NCBI RefSeq assembly: GCF_014192105.1
Contig: NZ_JACHXK010000013.1
Location: 84,893 to 148,892, forward strand
DNA: 64,000 nucleotides
From: Paenibacillus phyllosphaerae
GTDB taxonomy: Bacteria > Bacillota > Bacilli > Paenibacillales > Paenibacillaceae
Direction of reading: 5' to 3'
Shown here: one piece after another, positions 28,265 through 36,796 of the stretch
How positions within the stretch are numbered: the stretch's first letter is position 1
Layout of the letters: every line of letters starts with the position of its first letter
The notes under the pieces: model-generated
Told to the model about the DNA's origin: nothing
Database searches by the model: none
Seen by the model: only the letters and a program-made list of their open reading frames with translations
Position numbers and translations under genes: made by a program

Positions 28265-29398
28265 ATGAGTTCGATTGCACCACTGCTACCTGCCGGCGGG
28301 AGTATGACTCCCGAGTTTCTTCCTGCCCCCTCGCCGCGGCCTGCCGAGCAGCAACATGCCCGTTCACGCCGCAGACATGCTGCGATAGCGATCTGTTCCG
28401 CGCTTGTCGCCATGCTCATGTTCGCCGTCCTTATCTTCTATGGCTATGTATCGTGGGTAATCGCCCATCCTTACGTAGCGCCGCTCACATCGAACCCGAT
28501 GGAGGCCAAAGGACTCGCTTACCAGGATGTGTCCTTCCCGAGCGCCAGCGGCCGTACGACCGTGCATGGCTGGTACATACCGGCTGTAGCCGATTCAAGC
28601 GCTGACGATGGCGTAAAGCTAGCGGGCGGCAGCGGATCTTCGTCCCCGGTTCTTCTGACCTCGCAGACGGAGGCGGATGCGATCAGCCGTACCGTGATTT
28701 TCAGCCACGGCTATGGTGCGAATCGCGAGGAAACCTGGGTGCCGATGTACGAATTGGCCAATCTGCTCCACCGTCTCGATTATAACGTCCTCCTGTTTGA
28801 TTACGGCTATGCCTCTTCGGTGGACCGCTCACCGGCGACAGGCGGGATCGAAGAATCCCAGCAGTTGCTGGCCGCGATCGACTACGCAAGAGCGCAAGGC
28901 ACCGATGAGCTGATCGTCTGGGGTTTCTCCATGGGTGGAGGCACGGCGCTGCAAGCCGCCCTGCAAACGAACCAGATCGATGCGATGATTCTCGACAGCT
29001 TATTCGTTCCGACATCGGAAGCCCTGTACAACAATGTTCGACAGTTTCTCGATCTGCCGCGTTTCCCGACACTGCCGCTTATGCAATGGATGCTCCCGCT
29101 ATTTACGGGCGTAAACTTTAATCATATTCCCGCTGAACAAATGCTCGACACGGCCTATTCCATTCCGATCTTCATCATGCACGGTACCGACGATGTCAAA
29201 GCGCCTGTCGCAACGGCCGAGCTCATCGCGGCGACGCAGAACAATGCCCTCTCCCGTTCTTGGATCGTAGAAGGCGGCAAGCATGAGCTGCTCTTCCAGA
29301 CGCGTCCCAAAGAATATATTAGCCGGGCGGCTTTGTTCCTAAGCCAAGTCGACGCCGCTTACGAGAACGAAATTTCACTCGCCCAAGCGATGCCTTAA
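28265..29398 (+). CDS. Membrane-anchored alpha/beta hydrolase
   Basis: 377 residues. A polar N-terminus of about 38 residues precedes one membrane segment (AICSALVAMLMFAVLIFYGYVSWVI). The catalytic domain follows: the oxyanion segment FSHGYGANREE near residue 149, nucleophile elbow GFSMGGG near residue 222, the acid in HGTDDVKAPV and the His in GGKHELLF. This is the layout of YqkD/BEM46-like hydrolases. The substrate is unknown. The start has GGGGGAG upstream. Confidence 0.92.
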   Translation: MSSIAPLLPAGGSMTPEFLPAPSPRPAEQQHARSRRRHAAIAICSALVAMLMFAVLIFYGYVSWVIAHPYVAPLTSNPMEAKGLAYQDVSFPSASGRTTVHGWYIPAVADSSADDGVKLAGGSGSSSPVLLTSQTEADAISRTVIFSHGYGANREETWVPMYELANLLHRLDYNVLLFDYGYASSVDRSPATGGIEESQQLLAAIDYARAQGTDELIVWGFSMGGGTALQAALQTNQIDAMILDSLFVPTSEALYNNVRQFLDLPRFPTLPLMQWMLPLFTGVNFNHIPAEQMLDTAYSIPIFIMHGTDDVKAPVATAELIAATQNNALSRSWIVEGGKHELLFQTRPKEYISRAALFLSQVDAAYENEISLAQAMP

Positions 29399-29555
29399 CG
29401 AAAAGGCAGCGCGCGTCAGACGCGAAGCTTGGTCCGTTCATGTCATATCTGCCTCTCTTGCCGAATACGTTAGCTTACAGGAAGCATTCGGTGCGAACAA
29501 GATGAAACGGCTGACGCCTGCTTTGATGGCGAAGGCGCGTTTCATTAGGCAATCC

Positions 29556-29590
29556 CACAACAACCGTCCGACTCCCGGGCGGTTGTTGTC
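29556..29590 (+). other. Strong hairpin upstream of the two-domain SOD
   Basis: ACAACAACCG and CGGTTGTTGT form a perfect 10-bp stem with a 13-base loop. No T run follows, so it is either a weak terminator for the hydrolase gene or a leader structure 67 bases before the SOD start codon. Confidence 0.5.
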
Positions 29591-29656
29591 GTGTTGTCCG
29601 TTCCCGGATGCCAAGCCAGCCTTATCTGGTACATATCCTGCAAGGAGGCCGATGCC

Positions 29657-30892
29657 GTGCTGTTCGTCTACGGATCTTATATGCCCTTACGTTTGCTCGA
29701 AGAGATTCGATTCTGGAAGACCCAGGAGAAGGAGCATACCGTTGTCATCCAAGAGATTGCCCCTAACCTGGAAGCGCCCTACGTTGCGCTGCTCAGAGCG
29801 TGGGAGCCCATCTTCGCGCGCACGGAGCTGATCGCGGAGAAGCTGCTGGGCGCCCTCATCCCGTGCGCCGACGTGCTGCCGCCTTGGGCGAAAGCGCAGA
29901 CGGACGCCCTGCTGCATATTGCGGCCAAGCAGTCCCGCGTGTTCGTCGAGCAGCTGACCAAGCTGACGACCGACAGCCGCGCAATTGCGGGCAGCCCGGT
30001 TGCCGTAACCATCGTCAACCATATTATCCGGGAATCCGACTACTTCCTGTGCGTCCTCGAGACGCTCCTCTCCTCACGCCCGGAACAAGGCGAGGATACC
30101 GAAGAGCCGTTAGCCAAGCAGCTCGAGACCTCGCAAACAGAGTCTGACGCCCGCGAGCCGCAGGTCGAGCAAGCTGCGCCCGAGCCTGCCCCGCTCGAGA
30201 CCCCGGTGTCCAATTTCGAGCTGCAGCCTCAGCTGTTGGAAGAAGCCGACCGCGCTCCGGCTGCTTCCGTGCCGATCGGCGGCCATACCCTGCCCCCGCT
30301 GCCTTATGCCTATAATGCCCTCGAGCCTTATATCGATGAGACGACGATGCGGATTCATCACGACAAGCATCACCAGAGCTATGTCGATGGGCTGAACAAG
30401 GCCGAGAAGGAGCTCGAGAAGGCACGCAAGTCCGGCGACTTCGCGCTCGTCAAGCATTGGGAACGGGAGCTGGCCTTCAACGGCGCCGGCCATTACCTGC
30501 ATACGCTGTTCTGGAACACGATGGGCCCAAGCCGCGGCGGCCCGGCAACCGGCGAGCTCGCCAACCAAATCCGCCGAGACTTCGGCAGCTATGATGCCTT
30601 CAAGAGGCAGTTCAGCGAAGCTGCCGAGAAAGTCGAAGGCGGGGGCTGGGCAATCCTGGTCTGGAGTCCGCGCAGCCGCAGGCTCGAGATACTGACGGCA
30701 GAGAAGCACCAGAATCTGTCCCAATGGGATGTGATACCGATCCTCCCGCTCGACGTCTGGGAGCACGCCTACTACTTGAAGCACCAGAACAAGCGGGGCG
30801 ATTATATCAAGAACTGGTGGAATGTCGTCAACTGGCCTTATGCGGACGAACGCTTCCAGAAGGCGAGCAAGCTCGTCTGGGAACCCTATTGA
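29657..30892 (+). CDS. Fe/Mn superoxide dismutase with N-terminal helical domain
   Basis: 411 residues from a GTG start with AAGGAGG 8 bases upstream; the upstream ATG at 29591 has none. Residues 1-150 are an all-helical domain (LEEIRFWKTQEKEHTVVI ... HIIRESDYFLCVLETLL) resembling DUF2935 hemerythrin-like helices. Then a Glu/Pro/Ala linker of about 70 residues, then a full SOD domain from about residue 220. Metal ligands are present: His in MRIHHDKHHQSYV, His in HYLHTLFW, Asp and His in DVWEHAYYL. It converts superoxide to hydrogen peroxide and oxygen. It differs from the compact sodA at 38097. Bacillus SodF is the nearest architecture known to me. Confidence 0.88.
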   Translation: MLFVYGSYMPLRLLEEIRFWKTQEKEHTVVIQEIAPNLEAPYVALLRAWEPIFARTELIAEKLLGALIPCADVLPPWAKAQTDALLHIAAKQSRVFVEQLTKLTTDSRAIAGSPVAVTIVNHIIRESDYFLCVLETLLSSRPEQGEDTEEPLAKQLETSQTESDAREPQVEQAAPEPAPLETPVSNFELQPQLLEEADRAPAASVPIGGHTLPPLPYAYNALEPYIDETTMRIHHDKHHQSYVDGLNKAEKELEKARKSGDFALVKHWERELAFNGAGHYLHTLFWNTMGPSRGGPATGELANQIRRDFGSYDAFKRQFSEAAEKVEGGGWAILVWSPRSRRLEILTAEKHQNLSQWDVIPILPLDVWEHAYYLKHQNKRGDYIKNWWNVVNWPYADERFQKASKLVWEPY

Positions 30893-30923
30893 CCGATACG
30901 ACCGGCACGATGAACGCTTCCTT

Positions 30924-30960
30924 AGAGCCAGCCGACCAACGTTGGCTGGCTCTTCTATTC
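30924..30960 (+). terminator. Terminator of the two-domain SOD gene
   Basis: AGAGCCAGCC and GGCTGGCTCT form a perfect 10-bp stem, followed by TCTATTC. Confidence 0.7.
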
Positions 30961-31088
30961 CGTGCCGACCGCAGCTTGCCGGCTGCCTTCTCATGGAACC
31001 TCCCCTGTTCCTGTCCTTCACGTTGCCGGTTCTATAGCAATGCAATTTCGGCGGCGTTCTGATTATCGTAAATTTACTCATCCACCTA

Positions 31089-31140
31089 AATGAGAACCAT
31101 TATCATTATCTCTATTGACTATGATAATGATTCTCATTCA
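31089..31140. promoter_or_regulatory. Double Fur-box palindrome with two opposed promoters
   Basis: AATGAGAACCATTATCATTATC (two mismatch-tolerant 7-1-7 arms, 31089-31110) faces ATGATAATGATTCTCATTCA (31121-31140). Each resembles the Fur consensus built on GATAATGATTATCATTATC. Both strands also read TTATCA-17-GATAAT (plus 31100-31128, minus 31127-31099), so each promoter would be covered by Fur. The flanking genes converge on this gap (SOD ends at 30892, folE ends at 31289), so no annotated gene starts here. Confidence 0.7.
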
Positions 31141-31244
31141 GCACGTCAATAATAACCCATGCATAGCGCGGCATTTTTTCTTTTTCATCCAATCGTTATA
31201 CGAATATGAGGAACGATGCCCCAGTTATCGCACTAAAAACACAA

Positions 31245-31283
31245 AAAAGCGGTTCTCCTCCATTCCGGAAGAAAACCGCCCGA
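31245..31283 (-). terminator. Terminator of folE
   Basis: On the minus strand CGGTTTTCTTCC pairs with GGAGGAGAACCG, followed by CTTTTTTG. It ends the run of genes from DUF402 to folE. Confidence 0.75.
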
Positions 31284-31288
31284 TTCGA

Positions 31289-31882
31289 TTATTGTTTGAG
31301 CAACGCCAGAAATTCCGAGCGAAGCGCCGCACTGGTACGGAACTCGCCGCGGACGGCCGAAGTAACCGTCTTGCTGCCCGGCTTCTTGACGCCTCTCGCG
31401 CACATGCACAGATGCTCGCCCTCCACGACGACCATTACCCCGTGCGGGGACAATGTCTCGGTTAGGATATCGGCAATCTGCGACGTAATGCGCTCTTGCA
31501 CCTGAAGCCGTCTGGTGACCGCTTCAACAAGCCGCGCCAGCTTGGATAAGCCGGCGATCTTGCCGCTTGGAATATAGCCGATATGCGCCTTCCCGAAGAA
31601 CGGCGCCATATGATGCTCGCATTGGCTGTAGTAGACGATATCCCGGACAATGACTAGCTCCTCATGCTGCTCGTCAAAGGTAACGCCCAGCACTTCCTTA
31701 GGATCGACCTCATAGCCTGCGAAAATTTCTTCATACATTCTCGTTACGCGAGCCGGCGTCTCGAGCAATCCTTCGCGCTCGACATCCTCGCCGATCAGCT
31801 TCAAGATTTCTTTCACATGATGCTCGATCTGCTCGCGGTTGCGGACGACGCCGGAATTCACGTAATCCTTCTTCCCTGCCAT
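31289..31882 (-). CDS. folE: GTP cyclohydrolase I
   Basis: 197 residues. It makes 7,8-dihydroneopterin triphosphate from GTP, the first step to tetrahydrofolate. The zinc and active-site motifs are [22 protein letters not shown] near residue 80 and [25 protein letters not shown] near the end. The length is that of the bacterial type IA enzyme. It is last in a minus-strand run after yneF, with a terminator downstream. I see no preQ1-II or tetrahydrofolate riboswitch in the 42-base gap before it. Confidence 0.97.
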   Translation of the reverse strand: MAGKKDYVNSGVVRNREQIEHHVKEILKLIGEDVEREGLLETPARVTRMYEEIFAGYEVDPKEVLGVTFDEQHEELVIVRDIVYYSQCEHHMAPFFGKAHIGYIPSGKIAGLSKLARLVEAVTRRLQVQERITSQIADILTETLSPHGVMVVVEGEHLCMCARGVKKPGSKTVTSAVRGEFRTSAALRSEFLALLKQ

Positions 31883-31924
31883 TGCTGTGCACTCCTTTCG
31901 AAGCGTTCGTTCCGAAGGAGCCTC

Positions 31925-32179
31925 TTACTTGCGGCCGCCCGGACGAAACTTCTGCTGTCCCTGCTTGCTCATCATCTGTCCTTGCTTGCCCATCATTTGC
32001 TGCGCCTTCTGCAGCTGCTGCTTGTTCATATTGTAGCCCATCTGCTTGGCCATCTTCTGGAGCATGTCCGGATCGCTCTGCATCTTCTCCATCTGCTTAC
32101 GCAGATAGAAGACGCCTGCGAAGAAGCCCCCTACCGCCCCAACGATGAGCGTAATGATCGAAATAATGACTGTCCACAT
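31925..32179 (-). CDS. yneF: YneF family protein (UPF0154)
   Basis: 84 residues. One N-terminal membrane segment (IISIITLIVGAVGGFFAGVFYLRKQ) is followed by the family signature DPDMLQKMAKQMGYNMNKQQLQKAQQMM. The C-terminus is longer than usual and rich in Gln, Met and Lys (GKQGQMMSKQGQQKFRPGGRK). The function is unknown. It is conserved in Firmicutes. Confidence 0.93.
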   Translation of the reverse strand: MWTVIISIITLIVGAVGGFFAGVFYLRKQMEKMQSDPDMLQKMAKQMGYNMNKQQLQKAQQMMGKQGQMMSKQGQQKFRPGGRK

Positions 32180-32286
32180 CCGCGTTCACCATACCTTATC
32201 ATTAGTTTCATTGGTCCCAACTTTGCACCTTATCATAGCATGTCCCTAAGCGTTCGGGCAACCGATCCGGCGGCCGCAGGCAGCGT

Positions 32287-32808
32287 TCACGGACGCCTGC
32301 CCTCCAGCTGCAGCAGATAGGTCTTAATCGGCAATCCCCCGCCATAGCCGACCAGGGCGCCTGATGCGCCGATGATGCGGTGGCACGGGACGATGACCGG
32401 GATCGGATTGCGGTTATTCGCGCCGCCGACGGCCCGAACCGCCTTGGGCTGCCCGATCGCCTCCGCGATGTCCTTATAGGAACATACTTGCCCGAAAGGC
32501 ACCTCCGTAAGCGCCTTCCACACTTTCTTCTGAAAGTCCGTTCCCCATAGATCCAGGGGCAGCTCGAATGCCTGCCGTTCTCCGGCAAAAAATTCGCCGA
32601 GCTGCCTTCTCGCCTCCGCGATATGCAGCTGCGTCGGAGCATTGCTCCACTCCGCCGGTCCCCGATAGCGCTTCGCCCACGCCGTCAATGGCGCGCTCTG
32701 ATCGGCGAAGCGGCCGAAGTCGACATGGCACAAGCCGTCATCGGTCGCTGCCAGCACGAGCGGTCCAATCGGCGAATCCATCTCATCCCAGTAGATTGTG
32801 GTGCTCAT
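32287..32808 (-). CDS. ogt: Methylated-DNA--protein-cysteine methyltransferase
   Basis: 173 residues. The active-site motif is VIVPCHRIIGASGALVGYGGGLPIK near residue 140, with the acceptor Cys in PCHRI. The helix-turn-helix precedes it (VPFGQVCSYKDIAEAIGQPKAVRAVG). It repairs O6-alkylguanine by suicide transfer of the alkyl group. The ATG lies 3 bases after the queG stop, and its ribosome binding site GGAGG sits inside the last queG codons, so the two are translationally linked. Confidence 0.95.
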   Translation of the reverse strand: MSTTIYWDEMDSPIGPLVLAATDDGLCHVDFGRFADQSAPLTAWAKRYRGPAEWSNAPTQLHIAEARRQLGEFFAGERQAFELPLDLWGTDFQKKVWKALTEVPFGQVCSYKDIAEAIGQPKAVRAVGGANNRNPIPVIVPCHRIIGASGALVGYGGGLPIKTYLLQLEGRRP

Positions 32809-32811
32809 GCC

Positions 32812-33966
32812 TTAAGCCTCCTTCTCGATCAGCCGCGCAAGCGCCTTGCCGATAGCTTCTTGGACCTGCTCGTCCTGTTCGCGCTCCCTCGCTTCCCGCA
32901 GCGCGGTAACGGCCGCGTCGCCTCCGATCTTGCCGAGCGACCAGGCTGCCGTGGCGCGCAGCTCGAACCGCGGATCGGTACGCAGGACGTCGGCCACCGC
33001 AGGCACGGAATCCCGGTCCTTGAAGTTGCCGAGCGCAATAACCGCATTGCGCTGAATCGGCTTGCGTCCACGCCAGGCCGAAGAGCTCTTGCCGTACACG
33101 TCCTTGAACTCCCGGTTGCCCATCTTGAGCAGCGGCAGCAAGAGCGGCTTCGCCAGCTCCGGATCAGGCTGCAGTTCGGGCTGGTGCGTCCAGTTCTTGC
33201 CCTTGTTCTCCGGGCATACGACCTGGCACGTATCGCAGCCGTACAACCGGTTGCCGATCTTGGTCATGAACTCCTCGGATACGATACCTTTGGTCTGCGT
33301 CACGAACGAGATGCACCGCTGCGCATCGAGCTGACCGGGACCAACAAGCGCACCCGTCGGGCAGGCGTCGATACAGGCGTTGCATTCGCCGCAGCTTTCC
33401 GTAACCGGCCGGTCCGGCGGAAGCGGCAGATTCGTAATCATCTCGCCCAGATAAACCCATGATCCCCATTCCGGCGTAATAATGGAGCAGTTCTTGGCGC
33501 TCCAGCCGATGCCTGCACGCTCCGCCACCGCCCGGTCGACGAGAGCTCCCGTATCGACCATGCTCTCCGCGCGGAAGCCCGGCACGCGCGCGGCCAGCCA
33601 AGCCTCCAGCTTGGCCAACCGGTCGCGCAGCACGACATGATAATCCAGCCCCCATGCCGAGCGCGCCAGTATCCCCCGGCGTTCGCCGGGCTCGGATTTC
33701 GGCGGATTCGCCATTTTGGACGGATAGGCAATCGCAATCGCGATGATCGACTGCGGATCATCGAACAGCAGCGCCGGCTCGGTTCGTTTGTCGAGATCCT
33801 TCTCTTCGAAGCCCGATTCGCGCCCCAGCTCGCGATGCCGGATGAGCCTCGCTTTCAATTCCTTGAACGGGTCAGCGGCAGCTACGCCGATCTTGTCGAT
33901 GCCAAGTTCCGCCGCAGCCGCCTTCATCTCTTCCTTCAGCTTATCCCATGATGTTATCGTTACCAT
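32812..33966 (-). CDS. queG: Epoxyqueuosine reductase QueG
   Basis: 384 residues. The last step of queuosine formation in tRNA; it is cobalamin-dependent and carries two 4Fe-4S clusters. The cluster motifs are CGECNACIDACPTGAL and CDTCQVVCPENKG (residues 195-245). The C-terminal third holds HEAT-like repeats (VIALGNFKDRDSVPAVADVL, AAWSLGKIGGDAAVTALRE) that bind tRNA in known structures. GGAGGATC precedes the ATG. It is upstream of ogt and downstream of rnhA in the same direction. Confidence 0.96.
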   Translation of the reverse strand: MVTITSWDKLKEEMKAAAAELGIDKIGVAAADPFKELKARLIRHRELGRESGFEEKDLDKRTEPALLFDDPQSIIAIAIAYPSKMANPPKSEPGERRGILARSAWGLDYHVVLRDRLAKLEAWLAARVPGFRAESMVDTGALVDRAVAERAGIGWSAKNCSIITPEWGSWVYLGEMITNLPLPPDRPVTESCGECNACIDACPTGALVGPGQLDAQRCISFVTQTKGIVSEEFMTKIGNRLYGCDTCQVVCPENKGKNWTHQPELQPDPELAKPLLLPLLKMGNREFKDVYGKSSSAWRGRKPIQRNAVIALGNFKDRDSVPAVADVLRTDPRFELRATAAWSLGKIGGDAAVTALREAREREQDEQVQEAIGKALARLIEKEA

Positions 33967-33993
33967 CTATTGATCCTCCGGGCTTCACAGCAG

Positions 33994-34428
33994 CTACAGC
34001 CGCTTAATCGCAGCGCGCGCCAGCTCATCGCAGCGGTTATTCCACTGATTATCGCTATGTCCCTTAACCTTCACATAGGTAACCGCGTGCTTCTGCATCA
34101 GCGCCCACAACGTCTGCCATAGATCTTGATTCTCGACCGGTTGGCCTTTGCTGTTCTTCCAGCCGTTGCGCAGCCAGCCGCGGATCCAGTTATTCTGGAA
34201 GCAGTTCACGACATAGGCCGAGTCGCTGTAGACGACGGCCTTGCATGGCTCCTTGAGCAGCTGCAGCGCTTCGATAACGGCCTTAATCTCCATCCGGTTA
34301 TTCGTCGACGGATTCTCTCCGCCGGAAATTTCCTTCTTGTGCTCCCCATAAAAAAGCACAGCGCCCCAGCCCCCCGGACCGGGGTTGCCGGAGCACGCGC
34401 CATCGGTATAGATCATAACTTCCTTCAC
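33994..34428 (-). CDS. rnhA: Ribonuclease HI
   Basis: 144 residues. It degrades the RNA strand of RNA-DNA hybrids. Catalytic residues are visible: Asp in IYTDGACSGNPGPGGWGAVL, Glu in NRMEIKAVIEAL, Asp in VYSDSAYVVN and Asp in NNRCDELARAA, with the His loop KGHSDN. The length is that of the E. coli enzyme. It lies between lepB and queG. Confidence 0.97.
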   Translation of the reverse strand: MKEVMIYTDGACSGNPGPGGWGAVLFYGEHKKEISGGENPSTNNRMEIKAVIEALQLLKEPCKAVVYSDSAYVVNCFQNNWIRGWLRNGWKNSKGQPVENQDLWQTLWALMQKHAVTYVKVKGHSDNQWNNRCDELARAAIKRL

Positions 34429-34449
34429 TGCATGTCACTCCGCTCTTCC

Positions 34450-35094
34450 TTACAATGCGTCCAGTTTGGTAATCGGCCACAGTATAAAGTCGGCCCGGCC
34501 CTGGATCAGATCGCGGTCGACCGTCCCGAATGCGCGGCTGTCCAGACTTGCGCGGGCATGACGGTTATCGCCCATGACAAAATACTTGCCCGCTTCGATC
34601 GTGTAAGGGCCGTAATCCAGATCCTCGATCACCGTATCCGTGTAAGCTTCAATAATATGCTCACCATTACGATACAGCTCGCCGCTCTTGACCTCAATGG
34701 TATCTCCTGGCATCCCGACGATCCGTTTGACCAGGAACTCCTTCTTCGGGTCGCGGCCGGTCGGATCCTTCAGAATAATGACGTCGCCCAGCTTCGGATC
34801 GCCAATAAAATAGGATATCTTGTTCACGAACAGCCACTCGTCTTCATACAATGTCGGCTCCATCGATTGCCCTTCCACCGTCGACAGGTTAAACACGAAG
34901 AAGTGGAGCAACACCACCACGATGAGCGCGATGACGAGCGTGCGCCCCCAATCCCATAGCTCCGCTGCCCAGCGAGGCAGCTCGCGGGACTCCTTCTTCT
35001 GCCGCGGTTCCTTCGGCTGCCGCCCGCTCTTAGAGCGTCGGCTGCGCTGCAGCCCGCCGGCTTCTGGTTGCTGCGAATCCGGATAGTTGGTCAT
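34450..35094 (-). CDS. lepB: Signal peptidase I
   Basis: 214 residues from the ATG that overlaps the DUF402 stop (ATGA); GGGGGG lies about 10 bases upstream. A basic cytoplasmic N-terminus rich in Arg and Lys is followed by one membrane segment (LVIALIVVVLLHFFVFNLSTV). The catalytic Ser is in EGQSMEPTLYEDEW, the Lys in KEFLVKRIVGMPGD, and the box E motif is YFVMGDNRHARASLDSRAFG. It removes signal peptides from exported proteins on the outer face of the membrane. Confidence 0.96.
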   Translation of the reverse strand: MTNYPDSQQPEAGGLQRSRRSKSGRQPKEPRQKKESRELPRWAAELWDWGRTLVIALIVVVLLHFFVFNLSTVEGQSMEPTLYEDEWLFVNKISYFIGDPKLGDVIILKDPTGRDPKKEFLVKRIVGMPGDTIEVKSGELYRNGEHIIEAYTDTVIEDLDYGPYTIEAGKYFVMGDNRHARASLDSRAFGTVDRDLIQGRADFILWPITKLDAL

Positions 35095-35654
35095 TTGTGC
35101 CGGTTCCCCCCGCCTGTCTGTTTCTGCCAAGCCTCATAGTAATGGGCGACACCTTCGTCGTGGAATGGCGGCACCTTGCGTTCGACTCGGGCCGTAAGGG
35201 CCTTCAAGCCGTCCTGCACCTTCCGCTCCACCTCTGCCGAGTAATGGTAGATCGCCTTATGCTGCTCATACTCTTCCAGATCCACCAGCTGTACGCGGCC
35301 ATCCGTCGTCAGAATGACATCGAGATCATAGTCGATGTAGGTCAGCACGTTCTCCCCGAAGAACGGCGGCGAAGCGACATTGCAATAGTACCGTATGCCA
35401 TGCTCTTCCATTAACGCGACCACGTTGAACCATTGTCCCGGAATAAAAAAAGAAACCGCTGGTACACGGCTAATCCATTGTTTGCCGTCGGCTTCCTGAA
35501 TCGGGGTCTGCTCATTAATGAAAATGCGCATCGATTCCGACGCATGCTCAGGCAGCAGCAGCGAATCCGGAACGAGCCAGTTCTCCAGCCACATCCGGTG
35601 GAGGTGGCCGTCATGCTTGAAGCTCTTGATGATGCAATGCTGAAATTGTTCCAT
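35091..35654 (-). CDS. DUF402 domain-containing protein
   Basis: 187 residues. The DUF402 (FomD-like) core has the VISRVPAVSFFIPGQWFNVVALMEEHGIRYYCNVASPP pattern and the metal-binding YIDYDLDVILTTDGRVQLVDLEEYEQHK motif around residues 115-140. Related proteins are nucleoside di- and triphosphatases with Mg. It is the first gene of the run down to folE and shares a 4-base overlap with lepB. Confidence 0.93.
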   Translation of the reverse strand: MEQFQHCIIKSFKHDGHLHRMWLENWLVPDSLLLPEHASESMRIFINEQTPIQEADGKQWISRVPAVSFFIPGQWFNVVALMEEHGIRYYCNVASPPFFGENVLTYIDYDLDVILTTDGRVQLVDLEEYEQHKAIYHYSAEVERKVQDGLKALTARVERKVPPFHDEGVAHYYEAWQKQTGGGNRHK

Positions 35655-35682
35655 AAGCTAACTCCCAAAGAAGTTCTTACCT

Positions 35683-35734
35683 ATAAGAAAAGCATATCTG
35701 CACGCCAAAATCAATGGCATTGACAGATATGCTT
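35683..35734 (-). terminator. Terminator of the GNAT gene
   Basis: On the minus strand AAGCATATCTG and CAGATATGCTT form a perfect 11-bp stem followed by TTCTT. The loop is 23 bases. Confidence 0.75.
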
Positions 35735-35767
35735 GTTAAATTGCAGCCCTAGCCGCTTCCCCTCTTC

Positions 35768-36193
35768 CTAGCCAGCAACGATGCTGAGCTTCTGGAAAGA
35801 ACGGAAGAAGTCCGTTGCTGCGTATCCGAGCGATTCGTACAACGAGAGAATAGGCTCGTTGTGCTCGTCCGCCGTGATCATGATCTTTGCTACGTTACGC
35901 TGCTCGAACCGGCCGCGCAGCGACTGGATCAGCTTCTTGCCGATGCCTTGGCGCTGGTAGTCCGGATGGACGGCTACGCGATAGTAATAGCCTTTGTTGT
36001 TGTCGATCGTGCCGATAATCATACCGATGATTTCGTTGTCTATGGAGGCTACCAATACCAGTTCGCTGTCCCAGGACAGTTGGCGGGCAAAAGCTTCCAT
36101 CGTTTGCTCATAGCAATCTTCCGATAAGACTGTTTCTAAAAGATGCGTCACAGGCCGATAATCCGACAGTTGGAAGGAACGAACGTGCATCAT
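35768..36193 (-). CDS. GNAT family N-acetyltransferase
   Basis: 141 residues. The acetyl-CoA binding motif A is YYRVAVHPDYQRQGIGKKLIQSLRGRF near residue 75, and the C-terminal motif is NEPILSLYESLGYAATDFFRSF. The size and layout fit a small-molecule or protein N-acetyltransferase. The substrate is unknown. It is monocistronic. Confidence 0.92.
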   Translation of the reverse strand: MMHVRSFQLSDYRPVTHLLETVLSEDCYEQTMEAFARQLSWDSELVLVASIDNEIIGMIIGTIDNNKGYYYRVAVHPDYQRQGIGKKLIQSLRGRFEQRNVAKIMITADEHNEPILSLYESLGYAATDFFRSFQKLSIVAG

Positions 36194-36796
36194 TCAACCT
36201 CTCAATCGATAACAAAGTTTTGGATAGTATTAATAATACGACAAAATGGCATCAATTCCTTCTAATTTCTTTATCATTTCTTAAAAAAAGTGCAAAATTC
36301 GCTGAATATTGGTGAAAACGCTTCATATAAAGCGCTTACAACGGTGTATTGTGGCTTATCGTCACGTTTTCGTCGTTTTTCTCGCGATTTCACGATGTCG
36401 AACGAAATTTCGTCCCAAAGACGGCCATTGGTCTCATCCTCACCATTTCCAAGAAGACCATTGTGGAACACTGCCAAAATAGAATGACGCAATGCGTTAT
36501 GTATAAGGTCAAAAGCATGTCATATACGAACATCCATAAACCGTATACGTTATGATACACATATAGATTTGATCACCAACACTCCCTCCGCTGTGCGACA
36601 TGAACGGGCAAGCGGGTCCAAACCCTCCCTTACACTTATGTCATGTATTCATGAACTATTCGTTTATTTTGTGAACGAGCAAGGGTACCGAACTTTTCGC
36701 TGCACAGAAAAGGAAGCCCTGCAGCAATTGCAGAGCTTCACTTCCAATACTCATCGCCTTTTTACTATAGGAATAAATAAGGCTTACTTAACGTCG
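36194..36796. other. 603-base gap without a recognisable gene
   Basis: The open frames here have no ribosome binding site and no familiar sequence. The gap is AT-richer than its surroundings. Two cre-like sites sit close together: TGAAAACGCTTCAT at 36313-36326 and, on the minus strand, TGTAAGCGCTTT (36329-36340). The right part holds the terminator of the DUF2188 gene. A remote leader for the GNAT gene or a small RNA cannot be excluded. Confidence 0.6.
36712..36754 (-). terminator. Terminator of the DUF2188 gene
   Basis: On the minus strand GGAAG..GAAGCTCTGCA pairs with TGCAGGGCTTCC, followed by TTTTCTG. Confidence 0.7.

Noticed and set aside
29591..29656. ATG at 29591 as start of the two-domain SOD
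   Set aside because: No ribosome binding site, and the first 22 residues overlap the hairpin at 29556-29590. The GTG at 29657 has AAGGAGG at the right distance.
36274..36492. 72-residue minus-strand frame in the 603-base gap
   Set aside because: Needs a TTG start with no Shine-Dalgarno and has no recognisable sequence.
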